NCBI RefSeq assembly: GCF_016899955.1
Contig: NZ_JACJJL010000005.1
Span: 1 to 64,000 of the forward strand
Length of the DNA stretch: 64,000 nt
Direction: 5' to 3'
Source of the DNA: Marseilla massiliensis
GTDB taxonomy: Bacteria; Bacteroidota; Bacteroidia; Bacteroidales; Bacteroidaceae
The position numbers and the translations under genes are program-made. The notes below the pieces were generated by a model, which had not been told where the DNA came from, made no database searches, and worked only from the letters and a program-made list of their open reading frames with translations. Shown one piece after another: positions 37,757-47,409 of this stretch. Every line of letters starts with the position of its first letter. The first letter of the stretch is position 1.

Positions 37757-40700
37757 ATGAACATACGATATATAACCTTAGCTCTGTTTTGCTCGTCGCT
37801 GCCTTTGGCAACCATTGCACAGATAAACCTAAAAGGCACGGTGACCAACAGCAACACCGGAGAAAAGTTTGCAGGCAGCCGCATCACACTCATCAGCACA
37901 GACAATGTGGCCATGAGCGACGAAGAAGGTAATTTCGAGCTCAATGTCAGCAAGCTGGATGGAATCTTGCGCATCGAGGCTCCAGGGTTCGACCAGCAGC
38001 TTGTCCCCATATTGGGGCGCAACAGCCTGTCAATCAAGATGCAGCCTACAACCAAAGCCAACCCGGCATATAATGAGCACTCACTTAGCGCTTTTACAAC
38101 AGCCAAGACCCAATCGATGCGCCCGGCAACCGTGGGAGCAGACGAGAACATACAGATGAACTTGCTTGGCGACGTGAATGCAATAAGCCACAGTGGAATT
38201 GATGCCGGCGGCATGGCAATGTTTGTGAGGGGCATGCACAGCATCAACATGAAGTCGCAGCCGCTCTTCATTGTCGACGGGCAGATATGGCAGTCGGACA
38301 ATAACATAAGCTCGCTTTGCGAAGGGTATTTCAGCAATCCCCTGTCGCTGCTCTCACCCGACGACATCGAAAGCATTGAGATACTAAAGAACGGAACCGC
38401 CGTCTGGGGAGCGAAGGCGGCAAGCGGCGTCATCATCATAAACACCAAACGCAGCCACAACATGGCTACCGAAATAGAAGTGAACCTGTCGATGGGCATA
38501 AAGCAAAAAGGCAAGACGTTGCCCATGCTCAACGCCAACGCTTACCGTATACTTGCCACCGACCTAATCGGAGGGATGCCAGGACAGGACAGAAACTTCC
38601 AGTTCATGGACGACGACCCGACAAAATCGTATTATAACGCCAACCACAACAACACCGACTGGAACGACGAGATTGGACAGACGGCCATGACGCAGAACTA
38701 CAGCATATCCGTGCACGGCGGCGATGAGATTGCCCTCTACTCTTTCTCGCTCGGCTATTCACACAATGACGGCTACGTGCGCAATACTAATTTCGACAGG
38801 CTCAACGTGCGCTTCAATAGTGACATAAACCTGACGAGACAACTGAAGACGCGTGCCGACATAGCATTTGCCCAAGTTACAAGGAACATTTTTGATGACG
38901 GCATCCTCAGTGAGACATCGCCCAGATACATGGCTTACATCAAGTCGCCGCTGTACAGCCCCAACCAATTCGACTCGCAAGGCAATATGTACGACCGACT
39001 GGCTGACGTAGACGAGCTGGGCATTGGCAACCCAATGGATGTAACAGACAACTCGGAAGGCAAGAACAAGAACTACCGCTTCACCGCAACTCTTGCGCCT
39101 ACCTACACATTCAACGACCGCCTAAGGCTGTCGGCCCTCGTCGGATTCTCTTGGGACAAAATAAAGGAAAGCAAGTTTACACCCGACTTCGGACTGCCTG
39201 CCATACAGCTTGTCAACGCACAAGGAGACTGGTATGCCCAAGGAGACAACAGCATAGCCTCACTGATGACTCGCCACTCGACCCTGACTGTAGACATTCA
39301 TGCAGACTGGAATGCCATCAAGTCGAATACTTCAAACCTCAAGATAACCGGCGGCTACAGATTCATCAACAACACGTTTGAGAGTGATTACGGGCAAGGC
39401 TACAACACAGGCAGCGACAATTTGCGCAGCCTGTCGGTAACCAATGCCAACCTTCGCACAATCGATGGTGTCAACGAAGACTGGCGTGACATGGCGTGGT
39501 ACGCACAAGCCGACTTCGACTGGAAGAACCGTTATTTTGCCGGCGTACAGACAGCCATAGAAACCAACAGTCGATTTGGCCGCAAATCAGGCAGCGGACT
39601 TAACATCGGAGGTGTGGCATGGGGCGTATTCCCGTCGTTCAATGCAGCATGGGTGGTAACCAACGAGAAGTTCATGCACAAGGTGAAAGGCATCAATTTC
39701 CTGAAGCTACATGCAGGATATGAAATCACAGGCAACGACGACCTGCCTTCAGCGGCCACCCGCACCTACTTTGAAGCCATAAGCTATGCCGGACTGGCCA
39801 AAGGCTTGGCACTTAGCAACATCGGCAACGACAAGTTGAAATGGGAGCACACTGGCACGTTTACCGTCGGAATCGACATGCTCCTGCTCAACAACCGCCT
39901 GTCTGTACGCGCCGACTACTTCGACTCCACCACCAAAGACCTGCTCGTGCGCAAACAGCTCCGCGAGGAATATGGCCTGCAAAACTATTGGACCAACGAC
40001 GGAAGCATGAGAAACCGCGGCTTTGAAGTATGCGTTGGCGGCAGGATCGTAGAAACCAAGGACTGGCAGCTAAACGCCAATGTGACCATGGGACACTATA
40101 AGAATGAGGTGGAACGGTTGACCGACGGCAACTTCATAACAAATGTCATGGGCGCTAACATGCTCACTGCCGAAGGCAACCCGCTTGGTGTGTTCTACGG
40201 ATACAAGTCTGAAGGCGTATTTACTGACATGGAAGATGCAAGCAAAGCTAACTTGTCTGTTGTCGACAATACCGGACGCAACCTGAGATTCGGTGCCGGA
40301 GACATGCATTTTGCCGACATCAAAGTCGACGGCATCATTGACGAACATGACATGACCATCATCGGCGACCCCAACCCCGACATATATGGCGCGTTTGGTT
40401 TCAACGTCAATTGGAAACGCCTTTCTTTAGATGCGATATTCACATATTCGCTGGGCAACGACGCTTTCAACGCCATGCGACAGCAGATGGAGAACGGCAG
40501 CTCGCTGAACAACCAGAGTGAAGCCATGCTTCGCCGATGGACGGGCGACGGACAAGCCACCGACATTCCACGGGCCACCTATGGCGACCCTATGGGCAAC
40601 AGCAGGTTCAGCGACCGTTGGATAGAAGATGCGTCATACCTCAAGCTGAAGCAGGTAAGCCTAAGCTACAGCCTGCCAGTAAAGCCAAGGTTTATCCAAT

Positions 40701-40864
40701 GCGTCCAGGTGTGGGCATCTGTAACCAACGTCTTCACAATGACCAAATACCTGGGCACCGATCCCGAGTTCTTCTATGGGTCGCAAGCTCTTTGCCAGGG
40801 TATTGACACCGGCCTCATGCCACAGACCCGCACGTATAACCTCGGAATAAAACTTAACCTTTAA
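37757..40864 (+). CDS. SusC/RagA-family TonB-dependent transporter 2
   Basis: A 1035-residue SusC-type transporter, shorter and more diverged than the first. Start ATG 37757 is chosen over an upstream in-frame ATG at 37721 that overlaps the previous gene, as it gives a clean signal peptide (MNIRYITLALFCSSLPLATIAQ). It has the regulatory-like domain (LKGTVTNSNTGEKFAGSRI), the plug motif IESIEILKNGTAVWGAKAASG (conserved in form with SusC 1) and barrel strands up to the end TYNLGIKLNL. It pairs with the SusD encoded 13 bases downstream. Confidence 0.94.
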   Translation: MNIRYITLALFCSSLPLATIAQINLKGTVTNSNTGEKFAGSRITLISTDNVAMSDEEGNFELNVSKLDGILRIEAPGFDQQLVPILGRNSLSIKMQPTTKANPAYNEHSLSAFTTAKTQSMRPATVGADENIQMNLLGDVNAISHSGIDAGGMAMFVRGMHSINMKSQPLFIVDGQIWQSDNNISSLCEGYFSNPLSLLSPDDIESIEILKNGTAVWGAKAASGVIIINTKRSHNMATEIEVNLSMGIKQKGKTLPMLNANAYRILATDLIGGMPGQDRNFQFMDDDPTKSYYNANHNNTDWNDEIGQTAMTQNYSISVHGGDEIALYSFSLGYSHNDGYVRNTNFDRLNVRFNSDINLTRQLKTRADIAFAQVTRNIFDDGILSETSPRYMAYIKSPLYSPNQFDSQGNMYDRLADVDELGIGNPMDVTDNSEGKNKNYRFTATLAPTYTFNDRLRLSALVGFSWDKIKESKFTPDFGLPAIQLVNAQGDWYAQGDNSIASLMTRHSTLTVDIHADWNAIKSNTSNLKITGGYRFINNTFESDYGQGYNTGSDNLRSLSVTNANLRTIDGVNEDWRDMAWYAQADFDWKNRYFAGVQTAIETNSRFGRKSGSGLNIGGVAWGVFPSFNAAWVVTNEKFMHKVKGINFLKLHAGYEITGNDDLPSAATRTYFEAISYAGLAKGLALSNIGNDKLKWEHTGTFTVGIDMLLLNNRLSVRADYFDSTTKDLLVRKQLREEYGLQNYWTNDGSMRNRGFEVCVGGRIVETKDWQLNANVTMGHYKNEVERLTDGNFITNVMGANMLTAEGNPLGVFYGYKSEGVFTDMEDASKANLSVVDNTGRNLRFGAGDMHFADIKVDGIIDEHDMTIIGDPNPDIYGAFGFNVNWKRLSLDAIFTYSLGNDAFNAMRQQMENGSSLNNQSEAMLRRWTGDGQATDIPRATYGDPMGNSRFSDRWIEDASYLKLKQVSLSYSLPVKPRFIQCVQVWASVTNVFTMTKYLGTDPEFFYGSQALCQGIDTGLMPQTRTYNLGIKLNL

Positions 40865-40877
40865 CGTAGCAAACGAT

Positions 40878-42539
40878 ATGAAAAAGATAATAAACGTAAT
40901 ATGCGGCATATTCCTCATCTGCTGTGCCACAGCCTGCGAGGACATAATGGACACTGAATCCGGCCGTATTGCTTACGACGACCAGCACGAACTGAACAAC
41001 CCTAACGACTCCATTTACTCTGTCATTGGGGTTTTGGCTCAGTTGCAGCAAGTGGCCGACAGGATATTAATCATGGGCGAGTTGCGTGGCGACCTGATGA
41101 CTGTCGACCGCGAATATGCATCGACCGACCTGAAAGAAATAAACGACATCAGCTTTGCGGCAGACAACAGTTATGCCATTGCCCGCGACTTTTATTCCAT
41201 AATAAACAATTGCAATTATATCATTGCACGCATGGACACCAGCATCACTGAAGGCCAGAACAAAGTGATGATGCCGGAGTACGCACAGGTTAAGACGCTC
41301 AGAGCTTACACTTACTGGCAGATGGCACTGATCTTCGGAAGGGTAAATTATTTCACAATGCCTTTGACTTCGATTGGCAGCATGGTTCCGGCTGACGCAA
41401 ACATCGGCATCGACGAACTGTCACAGAAACTCATTGCCGACATAAGCCCCATAGCCGATGCACGACCGCTCGACTACGGAACGATAGACAACTGGACGTC
41501 TACAGAACTGTTTTACCCGACAAAGATGCTACTCGGCGACTTATACCTTTATAATAATATGTACGACAAAGCCGCCGAGGCTTATTACAGCCTCATTGCG
41601 AGCCGCAACATCGTGGTAAGCAGAACATACGCCAACACGTGGGAGTCGGCCACAAGGCAGAACTTGCAGACGGGCAATATGCAGGCCTACAAAAACGATG
41701 TTGTTACCCGACAGATATTCAACTCCGACCTTCGTGCCACACACAGCCAGATGCGCAAGCTCACATATAGCGATAAACCAAGCCTGTTGCCTGCAGCTCA
41801 GTTTACTGAATGGATGATGTCGAGGACGCATTTCCACACCGACAATGGGCAAGCTATATCGCGCTACTTCAACGGCGACTTGCGAGGGGCGGCCGAAATG
41901 GCCTCAGGGGCACTGGCGGCCGATGCCTTCGGGCATGCCGACCTGGCCCAGCTGCCTGCTGCCAACCCACAAGAAATGGTAATCACAAAGTTCTACAACA
42001 ACCTTAGCGGAACGGTCACCGACGCGCTCGAACAACGCCCCCTGCTGTCGCTGGCCATGGTGCGCCCGTCAACCATATACCTTAGATATGCCGAAGCCAT
42101 CAATCGCGCCGGCTATCCCACAACAGCTTTCGCCGTTCTCAAGTACGGACTGAACAAAAATATGTATGACACCATACAGCACAGGGTAGACTCAAACGAG
42201 GTTAAACGCTATCCGGCATACATCAATTTCCAAGCCGCACAATACGACCAGAACATCGGCACGGCGGCAAGGGGTCTTGGCCTTGGCATCGTATGGGACA
42301 GGGAGCAATACGTAATTCCGGCAGATGCCGACACTACCGACTTTGTTGAAAAGGCCATACTCAATGAGATGGCTGCCGAGACATGCTTCGAAGGCAACAG
42401 GTTTTTCGACCTACTTCGCATTTCTCACCACCGCCATGACCACCCTGCACTAATGGCAGAGAAGGTTGCGGCCAAACATGCCAACAGCGAGGCCATGAAA
42501 CAAAGGCTTTTGGACATATCGGCGTGGTTTGCAAGATAG
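40878..42539 (+). CDS. SusD/RagB-family glycan-binding lipoprotein 2
   Basis: A 553-residue lipoprotein with lipobox ATAC (Cys 20) and SusD features: YSIINNCNYIIARMD, VKTLRAYTYWQMALIFGRVNYF, and the C-terminal NEMAAETCFEGNRFFDLLRISHH. It is clearly diverged from SusD 1, so the two import systems may bind different parts of the same glycan. Last gene of the operon; a structured region follows 64 bases downstream. Confidence 0.93.
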   Translation: MKKIINVICGIFLICCATACEDIMDTESGRIAYDDQHELNNPNDSIYSVIGVLAQLQQVADRILIMGELRGDLMTVDREYASTDLKEINDISFAADNSYAIARDFYSIINNCNYIIARMDTSITEGQNKVMMPEYAQVKTLRAYTYWQMALIFGRVNYFTMPLTSIGSMVPADANIGIDELSQKLIADISPIADARPLDYGTIDNWTSTELFYPTKMLLGDLYLYNNMYDKAAEAYYSLIASRNIVVSRTYANTWESATRQNLQTGNMQAYKNDVVTRQIFNSDLRATHSQMRKLTYSDKPSLLPAAQFTEWMMSRTHFHTDNGQAISRYFNGDLRGAAEMASGALAADAFGHADLAQLPAANPQEMVITKFYNNLSGTVTDALEQRPLLSLAMVRPSTIYLRYAEAINRAGYPTTAFAVLKYGLNKNMYDTIQHRVDSNEVKRYPAYINFQAAQYDQNIGTAARGLGLGIVWDREQYVIPADADTTDFVEKAILNEMAAETCFEGNRFFDLLRISHHRHDHPALMAEKVAAKHANSEAMKQRLLDISAWFAR

Positions 42540-42603
42540 GCAGACACCCCAACTTACGCTGACGGCAACGGACCACATCCGCCCCCATTGCTCACTTAAC
42601 GAC

Positions 42604-42669
42604 CGGGCCATATACCTGCATCGCCGCTGCGGCGCCAGCCGCTATGAAGGCGCAAAGGTATATGGCCCG
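42604..42669. terminator. Large inverted repeat after SusD 2
   Basis: CGGGCCATATACCT (42604-42617) pairs perfectly with 42656-42669. The 38-base interior contains its own small hairpin (CGCCG-CTG-CGGCG). It lies 64 bases after the SusD 2 stop, so termination of the operon is likely, though no U-tract follows. Confidence 0.5.
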
Positions 42670-42684
42670 AATGATTGCGGGCAA
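42653..42684 (-). promoter_or_regulatory. Candidate antisense promoter at the 3' end of the SusD 2 gene
   Basis: Minus strand: TTG at 42684-42682 and TACCTTTG at 42660-42653, 21 bases apart, a full match to the Bacteroidota consensus and as good as the rRNA promoter in this window. The transcript would run toward the end of the SusD 2 gene. No gene lies in that direction on the minus strand. Confidence 0.35.
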
Positions 42685-42894
42685 TCCAAGGGACACTGCA
42701 TAGGCCGCGTAACTGGCCTGCCCACTGCCCCACCATACCACAAACACTTGAATCAGCCACAACACAAATCATAACCGCTGGCAGACGGCAGCAACTTCAA
42801 ATTGCCGAAAAACAGCCCCGAAATACAAAATTTGTCTTACCAAATATGTTTTATCGGAATTTAGACACATCCTTTGCATCTTTCGCAACAATAG

Positions 42895-42928
42895 TTGCGG
42901 CAAATATATCTTTTATTTGATAGCTTTG
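42895..42928 (+). promoter_or_regulatory. Promoter of the FG-GAP protein gene
   Basis: TTG at 42895-42897 and TAGCTTTG at 42921-42928, 23 bases apart. The leader to 42994 is about 60 bases. The gene can thus be expressed apart from the SusC/SusD operon. Confidence 0.6.
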
Positions 42929-42993
42929 CATCAGAAACGCAAACGTACACTACCTGAAACGTATAAATAATTGTAACATAAAACAGCATTGTT

Positions 42994-44988
42994 ATGAAAC
43001 ATTCTACATTGACAAACTCATTGCTTATAGCAATGGCGCTCGGGGCAACAGCGTCTGCCCAAGCGCAGGTATTCCAGCTGAACGAAGAGAAGTCGGCCGA
43101 ACTGTCACCTGTTCACCGTAGCACGCCAATCATAGGCGACGTCAACAACGACGGCACGCCCGACTTCTATTACGGTGGCCAAGGATTTGAGGGCGCCGAT
43201 TCAAAATGGGCATGGGAAGACCCCGAGACAAAAGAGAAGCTCGACCTCAACTGGCTCACCAGCGGCTACCTTTACCAAAGCACCGCTCCGGGCAAGTGGA
43301 CATGGTCCAGGTATATCGGCGCAAGATCGCCCGAGGGCGACTATTCGTCGTTGCTCGGCCTGCCGCCTTCGACATTCAACTACGGGCGCTGGCTTGACTT
43401 CAACAACGACGGGCTGCTCGACCTCTACCTCACCGGCAAAAACGAGATGGGATTTGAGCCGGCCGAGAATGTTGGCGACCAGAAAGGCTTTTACACCTAC
43501 CTGATGAAAAACGAAGGCGGAAAGTTCACGTTCGCCGACATAAGCACGTTCCCCACCGGCGACAACGAGAAGAACCTGCCGAGCATGAACAACTCGTCAC
43601 TGTCGTTCGGCGACTACAATAACGACGGCTATACAGACATATTGATTCAGTGCATGAAGCGCTGGGCCGAGGATGGCGATGACGGACGGGTGATGCAATA
43701 CAAACGCCTGCTGGCACTCTACAAGAACAACGGCGACGGCACTTTCACAGAGCAGCATGTGTTCAACCCCATACCCTACGAGCAGAACCCAATGCCCACA
43801 GACCTGTTTGAGGCCGACGTGGAATCGGGCACCATGAAGCCTACGATGATAGCAAAGCCCATGTCGCACGGTGCCACCATCATGGGCGACCTCAACAATG
43901 ACGGCTGGCTCGACATAGTGGCCAGCGGCTACTCTAACGACGGCCCTTGCTTCTACATTTACAAGAACAACGGTGACGGCACGTTCCAGGAGCTCGACCT
44001 GAAAGGCAAGGCGTTCGTGCCAGTATACGAGAGCGACCTCGCATTGGCCGACGTGAACAACGACGGATGGCTCGACATCGTTTCGTTCGGCACCGACCCG
44101 ACACCCAACAGCCCCAAGCGCGGCGACATATTCCTAAACAATTGCGACGGCGACTTCAACTTCACACTCAGCTCTGTCGATGCAGGCAACGGCATTTACG
44201 GCTCGGCCGAGTCGACTCTCCGACTTGTTGACATCAACCACGACGGGCTTGTCGACATCATCGACGGTGGATGGACCAACGTAGACAACAAGCAGTGGGG
44301 CACACGAATACAGTTCCAGAACCCCGACGGCACGTTCTCACTCCAACAGACGCTGCGCCATTTTGACGGAGGAGCCTATGAGGTTGCCGACCTCAACGGC
44401 GACGGTGCCATCGACCTCATCGGCGATGGCTACGGATTCAGCATAGCCGGCTCGAACAGCACTGCTTACGAGTACTACGACGGATTGTGCACCGACAACA
44501 TACAGGCTCCCGTCGCACCGACAGATGTAAAAGCCGAGTCGACAGAAAACGGCAAGCTGACAGTGAGGTTCGTCGGCGACGAGTTTGAACTGGGCAACGC
44601 CTACAACGTATATGTTAAGAACAAGGCCACCGGCGCAATGTCGATGATCATTCCCGCCGACCCCGTGACAGGCAAGCTGAAAGTGTTCCACAGCCTGCAG
44701 GCACTGCTGCGCAGCGACAATCCGGCCGAGATGGCTTACACCATCTCTGTGCCCGACGGCGACTATGAGGTAGGTGTGCAGACAGTGAAGAACGACTGGA
44801 CGGCAAGCGAATTCACTAAGGCAGAAATCAGCATATCCTCCGGCATACAAAGCGCACAAGCCGTAAAGGATGAAACGACCACTGTATACGATGTAAACGG
44901 AGTATACATGGGCAACACCACCGAAGGCCTGGGACGCGGCATTTACATAGTAAAGCAAGGCAACAAGACGACTAAGGTCGTGAAATAA
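42994..44988 (+). CDS. Secreted FG-GAP/VCBS beta-propeller protein with sorting-type C-terminus
   Basis: A 664-residue protein with signal peptide (about 1-24). Seven copies of a calcium-binding D-x-N-x-D-G-x-x-D loop are seen near residues 49, 135, 207, 299, 353, 413 and 466 (for example DVNNDGWLDIV), which fits a seven-bladed propeller of the FG-GAP/VCBS kind. A fibronectin III-like domain follows (about 505-615). The end, TTVYDVNGVYMG to GIYIVKQGNKTTKVVK, resembles the type A C-terminal sorting domain of type IX secretion cargo. No catalytic motif is recognised; it could be a surface glycan-binding or adhesion protein. It is the last gene of the PUL region by position, with its own promoter. 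Confidence 0.82.
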   Translation: MKHSTLTNSLLIAMALGATASAQAQVFQLNEEKSAELSPVHRSTPIIGDVNNDGTPDFYYGGQGFEGADSKWAWEDPETKEKLDLNWLTSGYLYQSTAPGKWTWSRYIGARSPEGDYSSLLGLPPSTFNYGRWLDFNNDGLLDLYLTGKNEMGFEPAENVGDQKGFYTYLMKNEGGKFTFADISTFPTGDNEKNLPSMNNSSLSFGDYNNDGYTDILIQCMKRWAEDGDDGRVMQYKRLLALYKNNGDGTFTEQHVFNPIPYEQNPMPTDLFEADVESGTMKPTMIAKPMSHGATIMGDLNNDGWLDIVASGYSNDGPCFYIYKNNGDGTFQELDLKGKAFVPVYESDLALADVNNDGWLDIVSFGTDPTPNSPKRGDIFLNNCDGDFNFTLSSVDAGNGIYGSAESTLRLVDINHDGLVDIIDGGWTNVDNKQWGTRIQFQNPDGTFSLQQTLRHFDGGAYEVADLNGDGAIDLIGDGYGFSIAGSNSTAYEYYDGLCTDNIQAPVAPTDVKAESTENGKLTVRFVGDEFELGNAYNVYVKNKATGAMSMIIPADPVTGKLKVFHSLQALLRSDNPAEMAYTISVPDGDYEVGVQTVKNDWTASEFTKAEISISSGIQSAQAVKDETTTVYDVNGVYMGNTTEGLGRGIYIVKQGNKTTKVVK

Positions 44989-45047
44989 AACAGCAGCCGT
45001 ACCCCATGCGTTGGCCTGTGGACAACGCAAACACAAGGGGCGCAAGG

Positions 45048-45099
45048 CGCAGCATATAAAAGAGGCAGAGCCGTGGCTCTGCCTCTTTTATATGCTGCG
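45048..45099. terminator. Bidirectional terminator between the FG-GAP and antiporter genes
   Basis: A perfect 25-bp inverted repeat (45048-45072 with 45075-45099) with a minimal loop, placed between two convergent genes. It contains AAAAGAGGCAGAG and its complement CTCTGCCTCTTTT, so each strand gives a GC-rich hairpin followed by a U-rich run, which suits factor-independent termination in both directions. Confidence 0.88.
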
Positions 45100-45106
45100 T
45101 GTACGC

Positions 45107-47368
45107 TCACCCATCGTTGTGCATGAGCCTGGCGAGCGCATCGTCCTCGCCTACTATCCATACGACGTCGCCCAGGGCGAAAGTCCGCGACGGATCGGGC
45201 TGCGAAAGGTTTTCCTTGCCTTCCTCGATGCCCACCACCAGGCATCCGTAGACATCGCGTATGCCACTCTCGCGCAATGTCTTTCCGAGCAATGGGCTGC
45301 CGGCCGTGACCACCATCTGCCTCAACTTGGTCTCTCGTTTCTCCATGTCGGCGTCGTCGCCATAGACCTCCTGCCTCATTGCCTTAGCCAAGGCCGACAG
45401 CTGCTCGTCGCTGCCTATCACCTGCAAGCGGTCGCCGGGGAAAACCACCGAATGGCCATCGGGTATGTTCAGCCTCCTGTTTGCCCTGAGTATGCTGCTC
45501 ACATGAACCCCGAACCGGTTGCGCAACTCAAGCTCACGCAGTGACTTGCCTGCCCACGTCGATGCGGCAGGAATGTCCAAATCGGCCATGTGGACATCGC
45601 GGTCGAGCAGATGTCCCTCGTAAAGCGGGCGCTTGCGGCCGCGCACCTGGGCCTCGATGTCACGCGAACGCAGGTTCTGCACAAACATACGCTCCATCCT
45701 GATGCTCTCCATCTTAAGCCCCCGCGAAAGCACCATAAGCACAACCACCGCCAAGGCAATGGTTATCATAAGCGCATTGGTAAACCGGCTGAGATAATTG
45801 CAAACGTAGAACACGAACGAGCAGGCCACGGCCACGCGTACAATAACGGTGAATATGAGCGGCAGATGGTTTTTGCGGCTCTCGGCCCACAACGCCTTAA
45901 ACTCGCGGCTGTGGTTTTTCTTCATTACCATGGCACGCAAGAATGGCGACATGACCATCACCGTGATTGCCCCGCAGATGAAGTTTGCCGTCCAGTGCCA
46001 TCCTACAAGCAAATGGCGGACAAACGGCAGGAAGAACGTGAACATTAGGAATATCACGGCAAACGACAGTATGGAGTATACCAACGTGTTGGTTGCCATC
46101 TGGGTGAGCAGGCTCTTCCACTTGCTCTTTGCGGCCGACGTAGACGGGCGGCTCAGCGTGATGCCGTTGAGCGTGGCAATGACCCGCGGCGGCAAACGGC
46201 GCTCCATCAGCGTGTAGCAAGGCGTGGCAAAACGTATCATGTATGGCGTGAGGAATGTGGTTATCACCGACACGGCCACAACGACGGGATAGAGAAACTT
46301 GCCTATGACGCCGAGCGACAGGCCGAGCGAGGCGATGATGAATGCAAACTCACCTATCTGTGCCATCGAGAAACCGCATTTCATGGCCGTCTTCAGCGGC
46401 TGGCCGCTTATGAGATAGCCAAAAGAGCCAAACACGGCCTGCCCCATGAGTATGGCAAGCACCAACACCACTATAGGCACCGCATATTCGGCAATGACGC
46501 TCGGCTCGACCAGCATGCCCACCGACACGAAGAATATGGCCCCAAACAGGTTCTTGACGGGCTCTACCACCCTTATTATCTTCTCTGCCTCTATCGTCTC
46601 GGCAAGTATGCTGCCCATGACAAACGCACCGAAAGCGCTACTGAAGCCCACCTCGGCCGACACCACTGCCATGAGGAAGCACAAGCCCAAGGCCACCACA
46701 AGCAGCGTCTCGTCGTTGATGACGCCCCTCATGCGCCTCAGGAACATTGGTATGAGGAAGATGCCGACCACGAACCACAGCACAAGGAAGAACAGTATGC
46801 GCACCACTATGCCTATCATCTCGCCGCCGTCGGGGCTGCTGCCATGGGCCAGGGCAGACAGCATGACCATGAGCACTATGGCCAGCACATCCTCGAGAAT
46901 GAGCACACTCATCACCAGCCCGGTGAAACGCTGCTGTCGCAAGCCCATGTCATCGAATGCCTTGTAGATGATGGTGGTAGAGCTCATGGCCAGCATTCCG
47001 CCGAGGAAAATGCAGTCCATATGTGTCCAGCCAAACATTTTGCCAACGGTCATGCCCGACACCATCATGCAGAATATGATTGTGCAGGCTGCGATGACGG
47101 GGGCCATGCCCATCTTCAGAATCTTCTTGAACGAGAAATCGAGGCCGAGCGCAAACAACAGGAATATCACCCCGATGTCGGCCCATGCCCTAACGTTGTC
47201 AATGTCGACAACAGATATTGTATAAGGAAACTGCGGACTGACCACAAAGCCAGCCATGATGTAACCCAAAACCAACGGCTGCTTGAGTCGCTTGAAGACC
47301 AGCGTCACGATGCCTGCCACGACGAGAATGAGCGCAAGGTCCTTTATCAGCGGATCTAATTCGGACAT
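45107..47368 (-). CDS. CPA2-family monovalent cation/proton antiporter with two RCK_C domains
   Basis: A 753-residue inner-membrane antiporter. Residues 1-400 form the Na+/H+ exchanger domain of the CPA2/KefB kind (about 12 helices; motifs LGYIMAGFVVSP, GVIFLLFALGLDFS, GGMLAMSSTTIIYKAF and VLILEDVLAIVLM). Further helices follow at about 420-580. Two TrkA-C/RCK_C ligand-binding domains follow, near residues 598-665 and 686-753, without an RCK_N nucleotide-binding domain. It should export K+ or Na+ in exchange for protons and be gated by a small ligand. It lies 41 bases after lptD and ends at the strong bidirectional terminator. Confidence 0.9.
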   Translation of the reverse strand: MSELDPLIKDLALILVVAGIVTLVFKRLKQPLVLGYIMAGFVVSPQFPYTISVVDIDNVRAWADIGVIFLLFALGLDFSFKKILKMGMAPVIAACTIIFCMMVSGMTVGKMFGWTHMDCIFLGGMLAMSSTTIIYKAFDDMGLRQQRFTGLVMSVLILEDVLAIVLMVMLSALAHGSSPDGGEMIGIVVRILFFLVLWFVVGIFLIPMFLRRMRGVINDETLLVVALGLCFLMAVVSAEVGFSSAFGAFVMGSILAETIEAEKIIRVVEPVKNLFGAIFFVSVGMLVEPSVIAEYAVPIVVLVLAILMGQAVFGSFGYLISGQPLKTAMKCGFSMAQIGEFAFIIASLGLSLGVIGKFLYPVVVAVSVITTFLTPYMIRFATPCYTLMERRLPPRVIATLNGITLSRPSTSAAKSKWKSLLTQMATNTLVYSILSFAVIFLMFTFFLPFVRHLLVGWHWTANFICGAITVMVMSPFLRAMVMKKNHSREFKALWAESRKNHLPLIFTVIVRVAVACSFVFYVCNYLSRFTNALMITIALAVVVLMVLSRGLKMESIRMERMFVQNLRSRDIEAQVRGRKRPLYEGHLLDRDVHMADLDIPAASTWAGKSLRELELRNRFGVHVSSILRANRRLNIPDGHSVVFPGDRLQVIGSDEQLSALAKAMRQEVYGDDADMEKRETKLRQMVVTAGSPLLGKTLRESGIRDVYGCLVVGIEEGKENLSQPDPSRTFALGDVVWIVGEDDALARLMHNDG

Positions 47369-47409
47369 AACGGCAAATTGTAATTATAGGGACACCCCTT
47401 CCGGTAGTG

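Larger units (their letters stand above)
42540..42894. other. Intergenic region after the SusC/SusD operon
   Basis: No coding frame is supported. It contains a large inverted repeat (42604-42669), a possible promoter pointing back into the operon, and at its right the promoter of the FG-GAP gene. Confidence 0.55.

Noticed and set aside
42540..42920. Short open frames after SusD 2
   Set aside because: They overlap each other in different frames and are interrupted by a strong inverted repeat; no protein features.
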